Assembly (NCBI GenBank): GCA_963691815.1
Contig: OY829653.1
Coordinates: 27,233,653-27,297,652, forward strand
Length of the DNA: 64,000 nt
Reading direction: 5' to 3'
Source: Echiichthys vipera
Lineage: Eukaryota > Chordata > Actinopteri > Perciformes > Trachinidae
Shown in pieces: positions 37,682-50,800 of this stretch (the first letter of the stretch is position 1; every line of letters begins with the position of its first letter). The notes beneath the pieces are model-generated. The model was not told the DNA's origin. It saw only the letters and a program-made list of their open reading frames with translations, and ran no database searches. The translations under genes were made by a program, and so were the position numbers.

Positions 37682-37884
37682 CTTTATGGCTACATGGAAA
37701 GTGAGCCACTCACCCTACAGCTGTTCATAGGGACCGCAGACGACCGCCTCCTGCGACCACATGCCTTCTACCAGGTTCACCGCATCACTGGCAAAACTGT
37801 CTCCACCGCCAGCCATGAAGTCCTGCAATCCAACACTAAAGTTCTGGAGATCCCTCTGCTGCCTGAAAACAACATGAGAGCCAT
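37682..37884 (+). CDS. nfatc1: nfatc1 exon E4 (Rel-homology domain)
   Basis: The exon encodes residues 465-531 and two bases of codon 532. The acceptor is tctcccgccag (AG 37680-37681) and the donor AT|gtgagt at 37885. The peptide begins LYGYMESEPLTLQLFIGTADD and continues through RPHAFYQVHRITGKTVST to VLEIPLLPENNMRA. IGTADDRLLRPHAFYQVHRITGKTV-type sequence is a hallmark of the N-terminal half of the NFAT Rel domain. Relative to the mammalian protein as I recall it, substitutions are few and conservative (for example LHGYLENEP to LYGYMESEP). Confidence 0.95.
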
Positions 37885-37980
37885 GTGAGTGCTCTTAGAC
37901 CCTCCAAAGTTGCCTATCGATCTTTCCCCTTTTTTTCATTTTTCACTGCTAACGCCTACTTTAAAGTACACCCAGAAAAA

Positions 37981-38020
37981 CTCTCTGTCTCTCTCTCTCT
38001 CTCTCTCTTTCTCTTTCTCT
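37981..38020 (+). repeat. (CT)n-rich tract
   Basis: A pyrimidine-rich run of CT repeats with a few T insertions, about 100 bases after the E4 donor. Confidence 0.9.
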
Positions 38021-38549
38021 CAGCACCTTCCTCTTTTCTTTAGCTCTACAAACAGAATGCATGATGATAGGTACTTTACAGCACACACTTCTGAATAGGC
38101 CTTCAAAACAATTGAGGCTTTCACCCCCGGAGAGGCATTATTTTTAAGGAAGTGCAATAAGTAGGTCTACTGAGTTGAAGGTTGATTTATATCTGACAAA
38201 TGTATGCAGGGAATCCAAAGTAAAATAAAAATAAAGAAATGAATTGCTGAGAGTCCAATAATCATCCAGTATCATGTACCATTACGCTAGGCTTGGCCAA
38301 CATTTGCCAGCAAGTTGTTTGTTTTAGTAAACCACGGTATGTTGTAAGGAACATTGCACCACAAAATTATGATCCCGATTTTGGAGTGCTGACAATCACC
38401 CACTGTAGTCTTAACTGTGCAATGAGAAAACTAAAGAACAGAGCTAGCAATTGTGGTAACCATTTAGCAATTGCAAACACAAGTAGGACTGTTGAGAGGG
38501 ATACAAATGGACAAATAACTGTAATAAACGGCATTTTTTCAGACCAGCC

Positions 38550-38690
38550 ATTTTGACTTGTCATAGTAGGGAAAATACAGGTGTTTCTAATAACAGCAAC
38601 AGTGGCGCAGTTCAATTCAGTTGTCCCACAGTGTGACAGGGAGCCAGCATACACAATACTCTGATCCTGAAACCGAAGCGGCTAAATGAA
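38550..38690. repeat. Probable dispersed repeat
   Basis: The segment with CAGGTGTTTCTAATAACAGC, then GGCGCAGTTCAATTCAGTTG and CTCTGATCCTGAAACCGAAG, looks like a dispersed teleost element I recall. Neither end is defined. Confidence 0.4.
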
Positions 38691-39855
38691 AACCAGCCAT
38701 AATTACTGTTATGATGTTGTATCATTGTGTTTCTCCCACTGTGACATGTTAGAATGTCTTCAGTGACAGTCTCTACCACCATGATCAACAAGAGACGTGT
38801 AGGAAAAGAGTGAATGTGAATGTAAGTTTCAAAAGTTTGAAAACTTGTGAAGTTAGCGCATTGTAAACTGTTCTACAGAATTAGCTCTCGTGTTTAATTC
38901 ACATCCATTTCAGCTGACAAACAGCATCATTGTTAGCCAACTCTGAAGAACTTAAAGGATGAGCTAACACACTTTCTGCCATTACCTGCTCAAATTTGCT
39001 ACTATGACTGTAAGCTAATGTTAGTGTTCACTTCAGGATGATATAGCTAACAAGCTAAGTTCAGTTAGAGTGGTTGACTGCTCTTTTCGAGTTCAGCGGC
39101 TATATGAGCTCAATCAGACATGGAAAGACATATTTTACTTTGTGAATGTGTTATTAGAATCACATGGAGAAGCTACTCTTCTAAACAAAATCTTAGCTTA
39201 CCTTTAATATTATAAGCATCAGTTTGCTCGGCTGAGGTAAATCAGCCTTGGCCTCTCTCATCCTTACTCCGGACTTGCAGTAGTCCAAGGGGACTGTGCT
39301 CTGCAGTGAGTCCAGGCAGTAGCTCCTGTCCTGGGGCTCTATTCAGACTAGGCTGCAGTGAATGTTTTTGGACTGAGGCCCAGAACTCTGGGTTATGGAT
39401 ACAACAGCTCTATCTGAACATAAATTACATAAGACTGTTAGCTCTTGCTGAACCTCAAGTATATCTTTCTCCATTTGAAATGTTTTGTTTGAATAGGCTA
39501 CTTGCATTCCTTTTTTTTTTTAATCATCAGTTAGCCTAATGATTAAATGCATTTCTATTGTATTTTCATGTATGTTTAAATGCAGGAATTTATGAAGATA
39601 TTCAAAGGACATGAGAGTTTCCTGACTGGACACTGGCCTTCTAGCATGGATGATTTTAACATTTGTACTGCTTTACGATATAATTTCCAACAATACCACA
39701 ATGTCCTTTATATGTATCATATTTAGGGGCCCCCCTCACGCTTTTGACTTAATGTGTCCCTGAGGATGAATGCGATATTGAAAAAATATTAAAGAGGAAG
39801 TTTCTGTTCCCCTTTGTCGTCAGCACACGCCAGCTAAAGGAAGAGGAGTGAAAGT

Positions 39856-39878
39856 CCCCCCCCCCCCCCCCCCCCCCC
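39856..39878 (+). repeat. Poly-C run (23 bases)
   Basis: An uninterrupted stretch of 23 C in intron 4. The complementary strand is poly-G. Confidence 0.95.
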
Positions 39879-40340
39879 GACTCTCTGAAAGGTCAAAGAA
39901 AAGCCTTTAACTGTCTCTTTCCACTGAGCTGTTTAACAGTCGTCTTGATAACGCAGCATCCATCTCTCTGCTCTCGTGCCAGCAACCATTTGCTCCCTGT
40001 GTGGGGTGCAGACAGTGTAGAACTGCAATCAAACTTTCAGAGAGTTCAAACCTGTTTTTATTTCCTGTTTTAAAATCCATCTAATACACAAAAGGTAGCT
40101 TAATGTAGATATATACCTCCTGCACAATAATATCATTATGTGTGGTTATAAAGACCTGTAATCTAATCAGTAAGGTGATGATTAGAATGTTTTTGACTGT
40201 TAAACTACAGTTACTGTGAGCTAGTGGTTTTGTAGCTCACATATTGAGCATGCCTTATGACATTTACAACATTACATTATCTTTTAGACTAGTCTAAACA
40301 TGGCCTTACTAACTGTTACACATCTGTCTCTATATCTATA

Positions 40341-40388
40341 ATTTCAGCCTGGGATTATTAAAGTATTTCTGATTCTGATTCTGATTCT
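40341..40388 (+). mobile_element. LINE-type 3' tail remnant
   Basis: GCCTGGGATTATTAAAGTAT, then TTCTGATTCTGATTCTGATTC, is the kind of short end followed by a (ATTCTG)n run that terminates severely 5'-truncated fish LINE copies. Confidence 0.5.
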
Positions 40389-41438
40389 TTATAACCCAGG
40401 TTATAACCCATGATATCTGACAAGGGGTTGTCAAAACAAATGCAAGATGTCCAACATCTTGGTTTGGTTTTAAAACTATATGCATCAAACAACACTCATG
40501 CAAGGCTGGGTAGTCAGTGTTACATTTTTTTCCTTATTTATGTATTCAGAATGTCCAAACCAAAGTCAAGGGGAGAAATGGATTGGCATAAAACCTGACA
40601 TTTACCCTGTTCCAGGACTAATGCCAAAAATGCTACCATGTAAAATAATCGAAATGCCAAACTATATCCCACTTCTATTCCCTCACATTTTTACCAGCCA
40701 CACTAGTTTTATTTAAATTCTTGAAAGGCCATGTCTCTAAATGAATGCCATTTTTCCATGAAGAAAAGGGAAAGACAATTCACCCCTTTACCTCCCGAAT
40801 TAACAAACTAAATAAGGACAGACAGCCCAGTAAAGAGTCGGTACACGTGGCAGTGACTAACAGATTTTAACCCTAAACATATGAAGAGTAAGGCTTCAAT
40901 GGTGTGAAGGGACTGAAGAGTCTTGGTGCACTCAGTTAGAAATAAAGTGACTTGTGTATACTGACTGCAGCTGATGGGTTTATGGTGGGAAATCATGGTG
41001 TGCTCTGTCCAGAGAATTCCTCCAGAGACCTGCTAATTCTTGGACCACCCTGACCATTTTAAACCGTGATGTGAAGTCATTAATGTCCAACTCTGTCTTT
41101 GATGACATGCTGGATTAATAATGACACGCTCACGCTCCGGTGGACTTCCAGTGCATGATCTGTAACACCAGCGGGGACTTCACTGCTGGTCTTAATGTGC
41201 AGCTACTCTGCTCCGTGTCTCAGCTTAAACAGTCAGAGCCAATGAATCAAATCGGCTCCCATTTCAGCCTCTGTCTATACTTGTATGTAGTAGCAGAAAA
41301 AGCTGCGATTGATGCTTTCCTTAGGCAGTTGCTTTGTAATAGTATACAGGTCTGCCTTGAAACTAAAAAAACTTCTCCATTCTTGGATATATACCTATAT
41401 CTTTGAAATATGTTCTTAAATTTTGCCCTCTGTCCCAG

Positions 41439-41611
41439 AATTGATTGTGCGGGTATCCTGAAGCTGCGTAATTCAGACATCGAGCTTCGCAAGGGAGAAA
41501 CAGACATCGGGCGTAAAAACACACGCGTGAGATTGGTGTTTCGAGTGCACATCAACCAGCCCAATGGCAGGACATTGTCCCTACAGGCTTCTTCCAACCC
41601 CATTGAATGCT
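41439..41611 (+). CDS. nfatc1: nfatc1 exon E5 (Rel-homology domain)
   Basis: The first base completes Ile532; residues 533-589 follow, and the last base opens codon 590. The acceptor is ctctgtcccag (AG 41437-41438) and the donor T|gtaagt at 41612. The peptide reads IDCAGILKLRNSDIELRKGE, then TDIGRKNTRVRLVFRVHINQ, and ends LQASSNPIEC. GRKNTRVRLVFRVH and the SNPIEC linker to the second immunoglobulin-like fold are family hallmarks. The segment closes the DNA-binding RHD-N fold. The in-frame sequence upstream of 41439 is intron. Confidence 0.95.
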
Positions 41612-42655
<1,044 letters not shown>

Positions 42656-42796
42656 CCCAGCGCTCAGCTCAGGAGCTTCCCTTGGTAGAAAAGCAGAGTG
42701 TGGACAGTTACCCTGCCACCGGAGGCAAAATGATGCTCCTGAGTGGCCTCAACTTCCTCCCTGACTCCAAGGTGGTGTTCGTGGAGAAGGCCCAGG
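42656..42796 (+). CDS. nfatc1: nfatc1 exon E6 (linker and start of IPT/RHD-C domain)
   Basis: The exon completes Ser590, encodes residues 591-636 and gives the first base of Asp637. The peptide QRSAQELPLVEKQSVDSYP is, as I recall, diagnostic for NFATc1. It is followed by GGKMMLLSGLNFLPDSKVVFVEKAQ, the opening strands of the IPT fold that contacts AP-1 and DNA. The acceptor is tttcccctcaaacag (AG 42654-42655), whose upstream pyrimidine region is a roughly 130-nt (TG)n tract. The donor is G|gtaagt at 42797. At 141 nt it starts and ends in the same phase, so it is the only internal exon here whose skipping would keep the frame. Confidence 0.95.
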
Positions 42797-43932
42797 GTAA
42801 GTTGCTCTCTCTTCAAATCTCTTGCAAATGTCTCTCTACCTCTGTCGCGTTTCCTCAGTCTCTCCTCCTGTCAAAATAGAGCAGGCCCTGCCAGAGAGCC
42901 ACATGTGGAGTGCATTAAGCCACTATATTTTTAACCAAAGCATATTTACATTTGCTGAAGTTTCCATTGCCTGTTCACTGGTGCTCGCCACAAGTTAAGG
43001 AATAAATCACAACCAGGACATGTGCAATGTCTCTTTCTCTCACTTTCCCTCTCTTCCTTGCTGTCTCTCCCTCACTTTCACTACTGTAGCTCTGTCTTCC
43101 ACTCTACTGGATACTACCGCCAGATGCATGTTGCTGAGTCACAGTTAAGAGGCTATTTCTTTTTTTTGTCCATATGATTTGGCCATGCATGGGACCAATG
43201 GTAACACACTACTGATCAAGTTTGCAAGTGAATGGTCATTTCCATGATTGCAACCACCCACTAAATAAAGAAAATTTCAAACAGTGATAACTCTTAAGTC
43301 TGTTGAAACACAATGATGCTGCTAATGATGATGATGACCAACAAGTCAGGAAGGATGGGGAAGGCATATCTCATAGTATAGAACCAAGAATGCCCCCATA
43401 ATGCACTATATATTTGGTTCTGCACAGAAAGTGTTATGTGAAGTATTTAATTCTAACTATGTCCAGCTCACATGGGCTTACAAGACACAAATCAAATTCA
43501 CCTAAAATCCAATTCATTCAAAAATAAAGTCGAATAAATCAGAGTGAATACTTCACACACATATTTCAGTGTGTTATTAAATCCTTTCAAGGAAAACTGA
43601 CATTTTTAAATCTCCCTAGTATGTACAGTACTTAAGAAAAAGAAACCAGATCAGGTCTCTTTAGGTGAGAAGGCAACAACTGATTTTTATAATTGAACTC
43701 ATCATCCTTGCTTCAACAAAGCTCATGCAAAATTGAATCTCAACAAGCGGGGGGCAGGCTTCAATCATTACTTAATTTCCCTCAGACATATACAAATGTT
43801 CTTCAGTACCTTCAAAAAAGAAGAAAAACTTAAATACTCACCTCACCTTGAGAGTAATCTTAAAGGGATACTTTCCCAGATTTGAAACCAGCTCTGTATC
43901 ATGGCAATGGGGCCAGTGTGCCCTCAGATGTT

Positions 43933-43996
43933 CCGATATTCTGATGTTCTGATGTTCTGATGCTCTGATGCTCTGATGCTCTGATGCTCTGATGCT
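43933..43996 (+). repeat. Octamer tandem array (CTGATGCT)n
   Basis: Eight consecutive 8-bp units: the first is degenerate (CCGATATT), two are CTGATGTT and five are perfect CTGATGCT. The minus strand is open across it, giving a repeating SEHQ/SIRA peptide that has no further support as protein. Confidence 0.9.
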
Positions 43997-44092
43997 CGGT
44001 GAGCTGCAGACATTGAGAGGAGCCACATTGTTCATGAGCACACACTGTCCATATTGCAGTGACAGAGCTGGGTTTAAATAAGAAATATATCT

Positions 44093-44293
44093 CTTTAAAG
44101 TTGTACTCCGTAAGATTTTCATCTATTTAACTGTATTTTAAGTTACTATCTAAACAATGGTGATTGATCATATGACTCACCAATGAAAGCACTTCTACTT
44201 GGCTTTTTGCTGATTATTCCAGTAATTACATCTTACTGCCAAAGAGGCCACTAAAAACAACATATCTTAATTCTTATGGATTACAACTTTAAG
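44093..44293. mobile_element. MITE, family A copy 1
   Basis: This 201-bp element has inverted ends: CTTTAAAGTTGTACTCCGTA at the left, and the complement of CTTAAAGTTGTAATCCATAA at the right. It shares its left end, a TTTTCATCTATTTAACTGT segment and a GCCAAAGAGGCCACT segment with the copies at 57830-60347. It is an internally deleted, non-coding copy. Confidence 0.75.
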
Positions 44294-45977
44294 CACCTAA
44301 GGGGTTAATGGATAGATATAAATGGAGTGAGGAGAAGTGGATGAACTTGATAATGTGGGTTCTTCTTCCTCCTGGCTTTACTTAGTCATGGAAGGGGATC
44401 CCCTGGAGCGGAAAGCCCATACATACACAACACCTTCGCCTCTCCACTCCCTGTTATTTGATACTCATGACCCTTTCTAGGCTCTGTTACCCTTTTTTCA
44501 CCCCCTCTCTCTCTCTTCCTCTCTGGTTGTCTGTTTCCTTTTATTCTCTCCTTTTACTCCCTCATCCCTAATTCTTCTTACCTCTATCCTCAATACCCGG
44601 TAAAGACATTAGCTGGTGTGGAGCTCTGAGCTAGCGGGATCCCCACACTCGTGCCTGCCATCAACATTTCACTGGTTTGTTTTCCATCTCTGTGGTGTCG
44701 AGAAGGAGTGAGAGGGATCGAAAGAGAGGCTGTCTGTCTGCTACTTAGTCTGCTTTCATGTAAACTTTAATGACCCACCACTTCCAGGGTCTCCTAAGTC
44801 AAAAAGCCCATTACAGACAGACCAACACACCCTACACACATGCACACACAGGAACACACACATTATTCACTAATGGCAACTATCTATAGGGAAGTATGAG
44901 TGTGGAAAAGTACTTACTTCCAAAATATACTGCAAATATTGTCTTTTGGCATTTTAATTACAAAATCCTGCTGTTTCATGAAGGTTCTCCGCCTTAAAAT
45001 TTCTGTGATTGTTGATTTAGAACGGCCAAACTTGAATAAGGAAAAAAAAAAGAAACCAAAAAAAATTATAATTATATTACAGATTTATTCTCTAACTTTG
45101 GTTTTACGTTCCTCTGGAAAAGTTCATGACTAAATGCACCCATGAAATACAGAGCATTGGACCACAATAATTACTACTCACAGACGTGTGCTTATACACA
45201 GAGGGGGACATGCACATGCACAGCTGAGCTCTTTATCCAGCACAACACCAATCACTGCTTTTGCCACAGTGGTGACAGCCATTACTGTTACTGCCATCAA
45301 AGGTCAGGACGGCTGCTCATTTTCCAAAATTGACTCCAATAAACACCTTCCAGAAAATTCCACAAATCCTAAGGAGCAACAGACGCTTTTTGAGTGTCCC
45401 AATCCAACTTGTGTGAATGATTACATACAGTTAAAATCATCCAAGTTGAGTCAGAGGGAGATCACACACAGACGAAAAGCCTATTAGCCCAAATGAGACA
45501 GCTATAAATCATAAATACATGTATTTCTTTAACTGTTTCCTTTTGCTTTCACACACTCAAGGATGTAGCTGCTTTTAGCACAAACATACCCAGATGCCTG
45601 CTTTGAAAACAACAAGGGCAGATATCAATCCATTACTGAAATTTTTAAATAATGTATGACATCAACATTTAAGAGATTTTCCCATTAACAGTTTCTGGTT
45701 AAGTATCAATGAGCACAGAAACACCAAAAACATCTGACAGCCCTTGGCAGATAATTGACACTGGTACATGTCTCCACTTTAGTTTCTGCTTGTTTTAGGT
45801 ACTGGGCTACTGGAATTATCTTAAAAGTACAAAAAAATATCATAAAATTTATGAAAAAGCTACCAGGGTGATACATTTTTTAAGCTAGAAATAAGTTAAT
45901 GAAAGGCAAATAGTAAATTTGTTGACATCCAAAAATGGGTTACATTTTTTAGTTAAAAGTTTAAAAAATACTTTTTT

Positions 45978-46530
45978 GTTTAAAGCTGCAGTCTGTAAGT
46001 CTGGTAGATTGAGTTGAATCAGTCAAATTTCAAATGTTTTCAACTCTCACGCCCTTTCCCCACTACCACAAGCTCCTCCGTGCCGCTCCGCACTCTCCAA
46101 TCGAGTGCTCGTTAATGCGGGTGCACCAGATTCCTGTGAACGTGCCCGTGTCTTCTTTCATCGATAAATATCATGGAGTACATGGTACATGGAGGTACGC
46201 TGGCTAACTTAATCATAGATAGCAACTGCTAACTTCATTTATCGTATGCCTAGCTTGAGGCGTTGTGCCTGTGAAATTGTAACATGCGTGAGCTGGGAAG
46301 GGGGATCTGTGGAGTGTGCGCGAACTGTGCCTGACAGTCAGCCCTTCCCTGAGTGGACAGGAGGACACAGGCGCTGTTGATTTTTGCAACACAAACAACA
46401 GGCTCTATGTGCGCATAGAGGTGCGTTTTTTTTTTTTTCTAAGACCAGATGATTTATGTTCTATCGGAACATAGTGTCGCCTTCAGTGAATATGATCAAT
46501 AAAATGTTGCCAACTGGGACTTTAAAATAA
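45978..46530. repeat. Probable dispersed repeat, GC-richer than its surroundings
   Basis: The block begins TTTAAAGCTGCAGTCTGTAA and ends CCAACTGGGACTTTAAAA, with CpG-rich sequence inside (46040-46150) and a T run at 46426-46438. TTTAAAG at both ends suggests a DNA element. Exact ends and family are not established. Confidence 0.45.
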
Positions 46531-47774
46531 GGTCTACTTCATAGATCTTGAACTGAATGTACAGCATGTATTTTTTGAACCTGCTGCACTGTTAAATCAG
46601 ATTTTTTAATCTTCCAGATATACAAAATCTGGTAATATGGGGTTAAATCATAGTTCCCCTTTGTCTGTCACTTTAATCCTCCTCTCCTTCGCCCTATGTT
46701 GTTTTGATTGTTTGTCTGCCCCCCTGAGATGTCCTCAGTATGAAATGAGCAGAGCTCATAGCTGTTGCCACTACGGGAGACCTTAATGCGCCTTGAAAAA
46801 TAATTACTTTGTCTTATCAAATGCCACGTCCATCCCCACTGCTCCACCTCGTCACCCACAGGATAACTGATGCAAACCCTGTGCATCCACTGCATGTGCA
46901 TGTGTGTGTTTGTTGTGCATGTGTGTGTGCACTATCGTTGTTAGCCCGCGGGCCTGTTTGCGTTGTTCAGTAGGAAGTGTTTTGAGTGAGTCATCCGCGA
47001 GGGATTCCCTGTGGAGGGATGAAACGGAAAAGACAAGACCCCCAGAGGGTAGGTAGAGGGAAGAGAAAGAGGTGAGGAAGAGGAGAGGAAGAGGGGAGGC
47101 AAAAAAGATGGGGCTTCCTTCGAAATCCTGCCTGTGACCTTGTGTACTGACACATCGGAGGATAGATGTGATCATATCCTGCCCTTATGTTTTCCTTTGT
47201 TTAGTGAATAAATACCAAGTGTAGGGTCAATTTCTACTGGTCCAAATAAAAGGTTTTATGTATCCATGTGACTTTAATGAATACACTTTATTTATTCATT
47301 CTTTTGCTTAATTCATTGATATAACTGTTTTGTGCTTTATGAAGCTGAATAGTTTTTTTAGCTTATCACAGACCACACATATCAGGGAGCGCAGATTGTA
47401 GCTAGATCATGATAGACTCATGAACATTACATCCATATTGTGTCCCCTGGTGTTATGTAAACATTCTTTCCAATGATAATTATTGTTGACATGTATTTTT
47501 GATAGGCCTTATCATCTTTTCTCTGCATTTGAGTCGTGACCTTCACATAGCCGCAATGTGGCCATTTATGAAACTTTCCATCTTCTTTTGCATAGCTGTG
47601 CTTGGTTTCATTATATTTTTGTGTTGAGGTCGTGTTAGAGTTTCAGTTCGCCCAAACCGCTCTTTTCTGGCGCTGGATTAGGAGGACATACCTGGCGCAC
47701 CTATTACAGTGTGCGTTCTGGCTTGCCTGCTTTCCATGGATGGAATGAGTGCTAGAGGCAGGGGAAATAGAGAG

Positions 47775-47779
<5 letters not shown>

Positions 47780-47823
<44 letters not shown>

Positions 47824-47856
47824 GGGAGAGAGAGAGAGAGAGAGAGGGAGAGAGAG
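47780..47856 (+). repeat. (AG)n microsatellite
   Basis: About 77 bases of AG repeat with GGG-type interruptions at 47814-47816, 47824-47826 and 47846-47848. Confidence 0.95.
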
Positions 47857-50800
47857 CAGGGAAAGCCTACACTGACTCAGAGGGGAGGTGAGGGAATTCC
47901 CTGGTGAGCTGGATAGTTTTTACATCTGGTCGGATTGGAGCGTTGCCTGGAGCTCGGCAGCACCACACACGCCTGGGCTGCAGCAGGGAGAAAATCTGGT
48001 CTTCTCCCCGTCTGCTTCAGGCTGATCAAGCTCACAGCCAAGACTAAGAATCCTCAGCTTCACTGTAGTCTGTAACATTAGGAGAGCAGAGTCTGCAGTG
48101 ATACTGTACCCCTAGGCTATTTCTCTTGTCATGTGAAATCTCCTCAGCAACAGGCTGAAATGTTTGAATTCTCATACCTTCATAATTTGAGGAACCCAGG
48201 CATTACTGACTGATCTGTACTGACTTCATTCATAGACTGTTTATACTTCGTTGAACCCTTCTACCTTGGGCAAGTCTAAACATCAGACAAAGCGGCCGAT
48301 GTATTGTACTTCTGTCTAGACTTTCCTCTGGCTTCAGGCTAGGATAACCTGCATAATATTGGCTCATATTTTGCCACTATAACATTGTATGGTCAGCCTC
48401 CAGCCCTGCTTCAGGCTACAGATTAGAGAGATGTGAGTTACAGTATCCTGTCTAATTAGAGTGGTATATTTCACCAAAATCAATAATTATGTATAATAAT
48501 TTTAGTTCTAGGAGCCCTCTAACAGAGCTATAAGGGCTTATCTTCTCATGCCCCCATAAAGCATATGTACATTAACAACTGCAGCTCCAAAGTTGTACCT
48601 AAGGGAAATGGATGGGTCAATACCCCAATACATGCAGTATGGGGGGGGGGCATCACTGCCTCCTTTATTGAGATTTGTTTGGCTAGCTGAGCCTGTATTA
48701 TAGAAATTGTCAGTGTGAGAAAGCAAAGAAAGCATGAATGAAAAGTTTAGTTTCTGGCAAGGTTTGAATTCCTCTGCTTTGGGCAAGTCTATATATATAC
48801 ATATTAATGGGATCAGTTGGATCACACCGATATCATAACAGACAGATGTCTAGATTGTCCTGTGGCCTCCACCCTTTCTTCAGGCTTGTCTGAACAAGCT
48901 AGATAGGTGCTTCAAATCACAGACAGTTGTTTCCCTTCCTGGGGAAGATCTCAAGAAATGCCCTTTTCATTGAATATCAATGCTTGAGACTGTGGGTCCC
49001 ATTTGTCTGCAACCAGTTCAGAGACCATGCACAAATACTAAAACAGCCTCTAGCCACAGTCCTCTTCACCGTTTAGTCTGTGTAAAATTTGTGAGTATCA
49101 CTGAAAGCACTGTTGCAAATTTAAGCCAGTGGCGAGCTGCTATGAGATGTCTTTGAAAATCTATGGCGTCCGCTCTGAGCTCAGCTCTGCAGCGAAGTGC
49201 GGCTAAACTAGAAGTGGGGGATGGTTTAACATTTAGCAGCAAAGGACAGTAGTATAGTATCCACAGCCAATCAGTAACAGCGCCCTGTGACTCCTGTGAC
49301 ACTTTGACTATCTCTAAAAATAATTTCTTCCTGCTTGCAACACATGAGCATGTCTCTCATCCACAGAAAAATGTGATGACTTTTGGCATAAAGGTGACCC
49401 AATGACCTTCCCTAGGCTCTGATATACTGTGCAAAACATCATGGAGAGCAATCAGCCTTGATGTCTTCCATGTGAACACAGGTATTGTACAAATGTAAAA
49501 GCCTGGATGATCTTCCAGCCACCCGTTCTGAGTCTTTAGATCATATTCAGACTCAATGTCACACAGCTGGAGTCTTGATAAAAGGATAGACTCCGTCTCT
49601 ACTGGCTGCCATCCTCCTCAGCCTGCCTCCAAAGGTCAAGTCAGCTCACGCTTTTCCTGTTTTACACCAATAATAACTCACTTCCTGACTATAAACCCAT
49701 CAAAAATCAACTGTCGGGTCATAATTTATACAGAAACCTCGCAATCTGAAGCAGACGCACATTTCTCCAGTTTCACCACTCCTCAGATTGGCAGAGGTCA
49801 GGTGCTTCAGAGGGGAGAGCAGCTGTACCTCTTGGATCTCTTGAATCAGTCATGGGGGAACCCCTTTAGCCTTTTGGCTTGGCTCCTCATTGGACAAAAA
49901 AGTAATTGCTGTGAAAATATGTGTAGAATTAGTGAAGCGTTTTCAGTACCGGTAGCAGCAGGGGCAGAATGATACTAAAACGGAAAATAACCCCTACGTA
50001 TGTAAACAGGAAAGAGAGAAAAAGCACTCCTGAAAATCATCTATGGAAAACAGACATAGCAGCAAAATATGTCTGGGTTGTTTCACAAGACAACCTCCGC
50101 AATTGAGCATGTGAATCATATTTTCCATTCTCAAAAATATTCTCTTTGGTCAGTAGAACTTGTTGTGCACTACACAACACTTTTAGGAGGAGAAAAATAC
50201 CTGTGGAAAGCCAAATCCTGCAAGGTCATTATGAGGACAGAGGTGCCATTCTTCAGCTATCTGTAGCTTTGTAAAACCCCAAAAATATTATTTTCTTAAA
50301 ACTATATTGGAGGCCTGCAATGGTTGGTCGCCTTTTAATGACACCAGATGGAGGACACGATGTCTCTGCATTTATATAGTTAGCCAAACTCCAGTCCATG
50401 AAAATATGACAAATGAGAGCTTGTGTGAGATTTTCTATGACAGCAACACTGTTGCTTTTGTATTACCATTAAGACAACATAATGAGTTGTCAAAAATTAA
50501 AGAAGACTCCAAGGAGCCTCACCCTACATGTGGACTAAGTTCCTGATGAATGAGTGTGCTGTCCTGATTGTCTGTGTTGGTGTTACTCTGTGGATATAAT
50601 TCGTAGAAATGAGTCATAATATAATAGGCAGATGATTGATTTACCTTTGAGCACAAATCCCAAGAATAAGTATTTCTCTTTTTCAGTGTTCTTCAATTCA
50701 TTTCTCTCTTTAAATGTGAATGGATTATAGCAATACGTCCCCTGACACAGCTCCTATACCCCCTTTTCTTCTCTGCTTCCCCCTCATTCAAGTCAATGGC

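Larger units (their letters stand above)
37885..41438 (+). other. nfatc1 intron 4
   Basis: This 3.6-kb intron holds a CT-rich tract soon after the donor, a probable repeat at 38550-38690, a 23-base poly-C run and a LINE-type 3' tail at 40341-40388. No exon is seen. Confidence 0.85.

Noticed and set aside
49556..49972. 138-codon + strand frame in intron 6
   Set aside because: Atypical composition, no homology recognised, no splice phase logic; it lies within an intron of a complete gene model.
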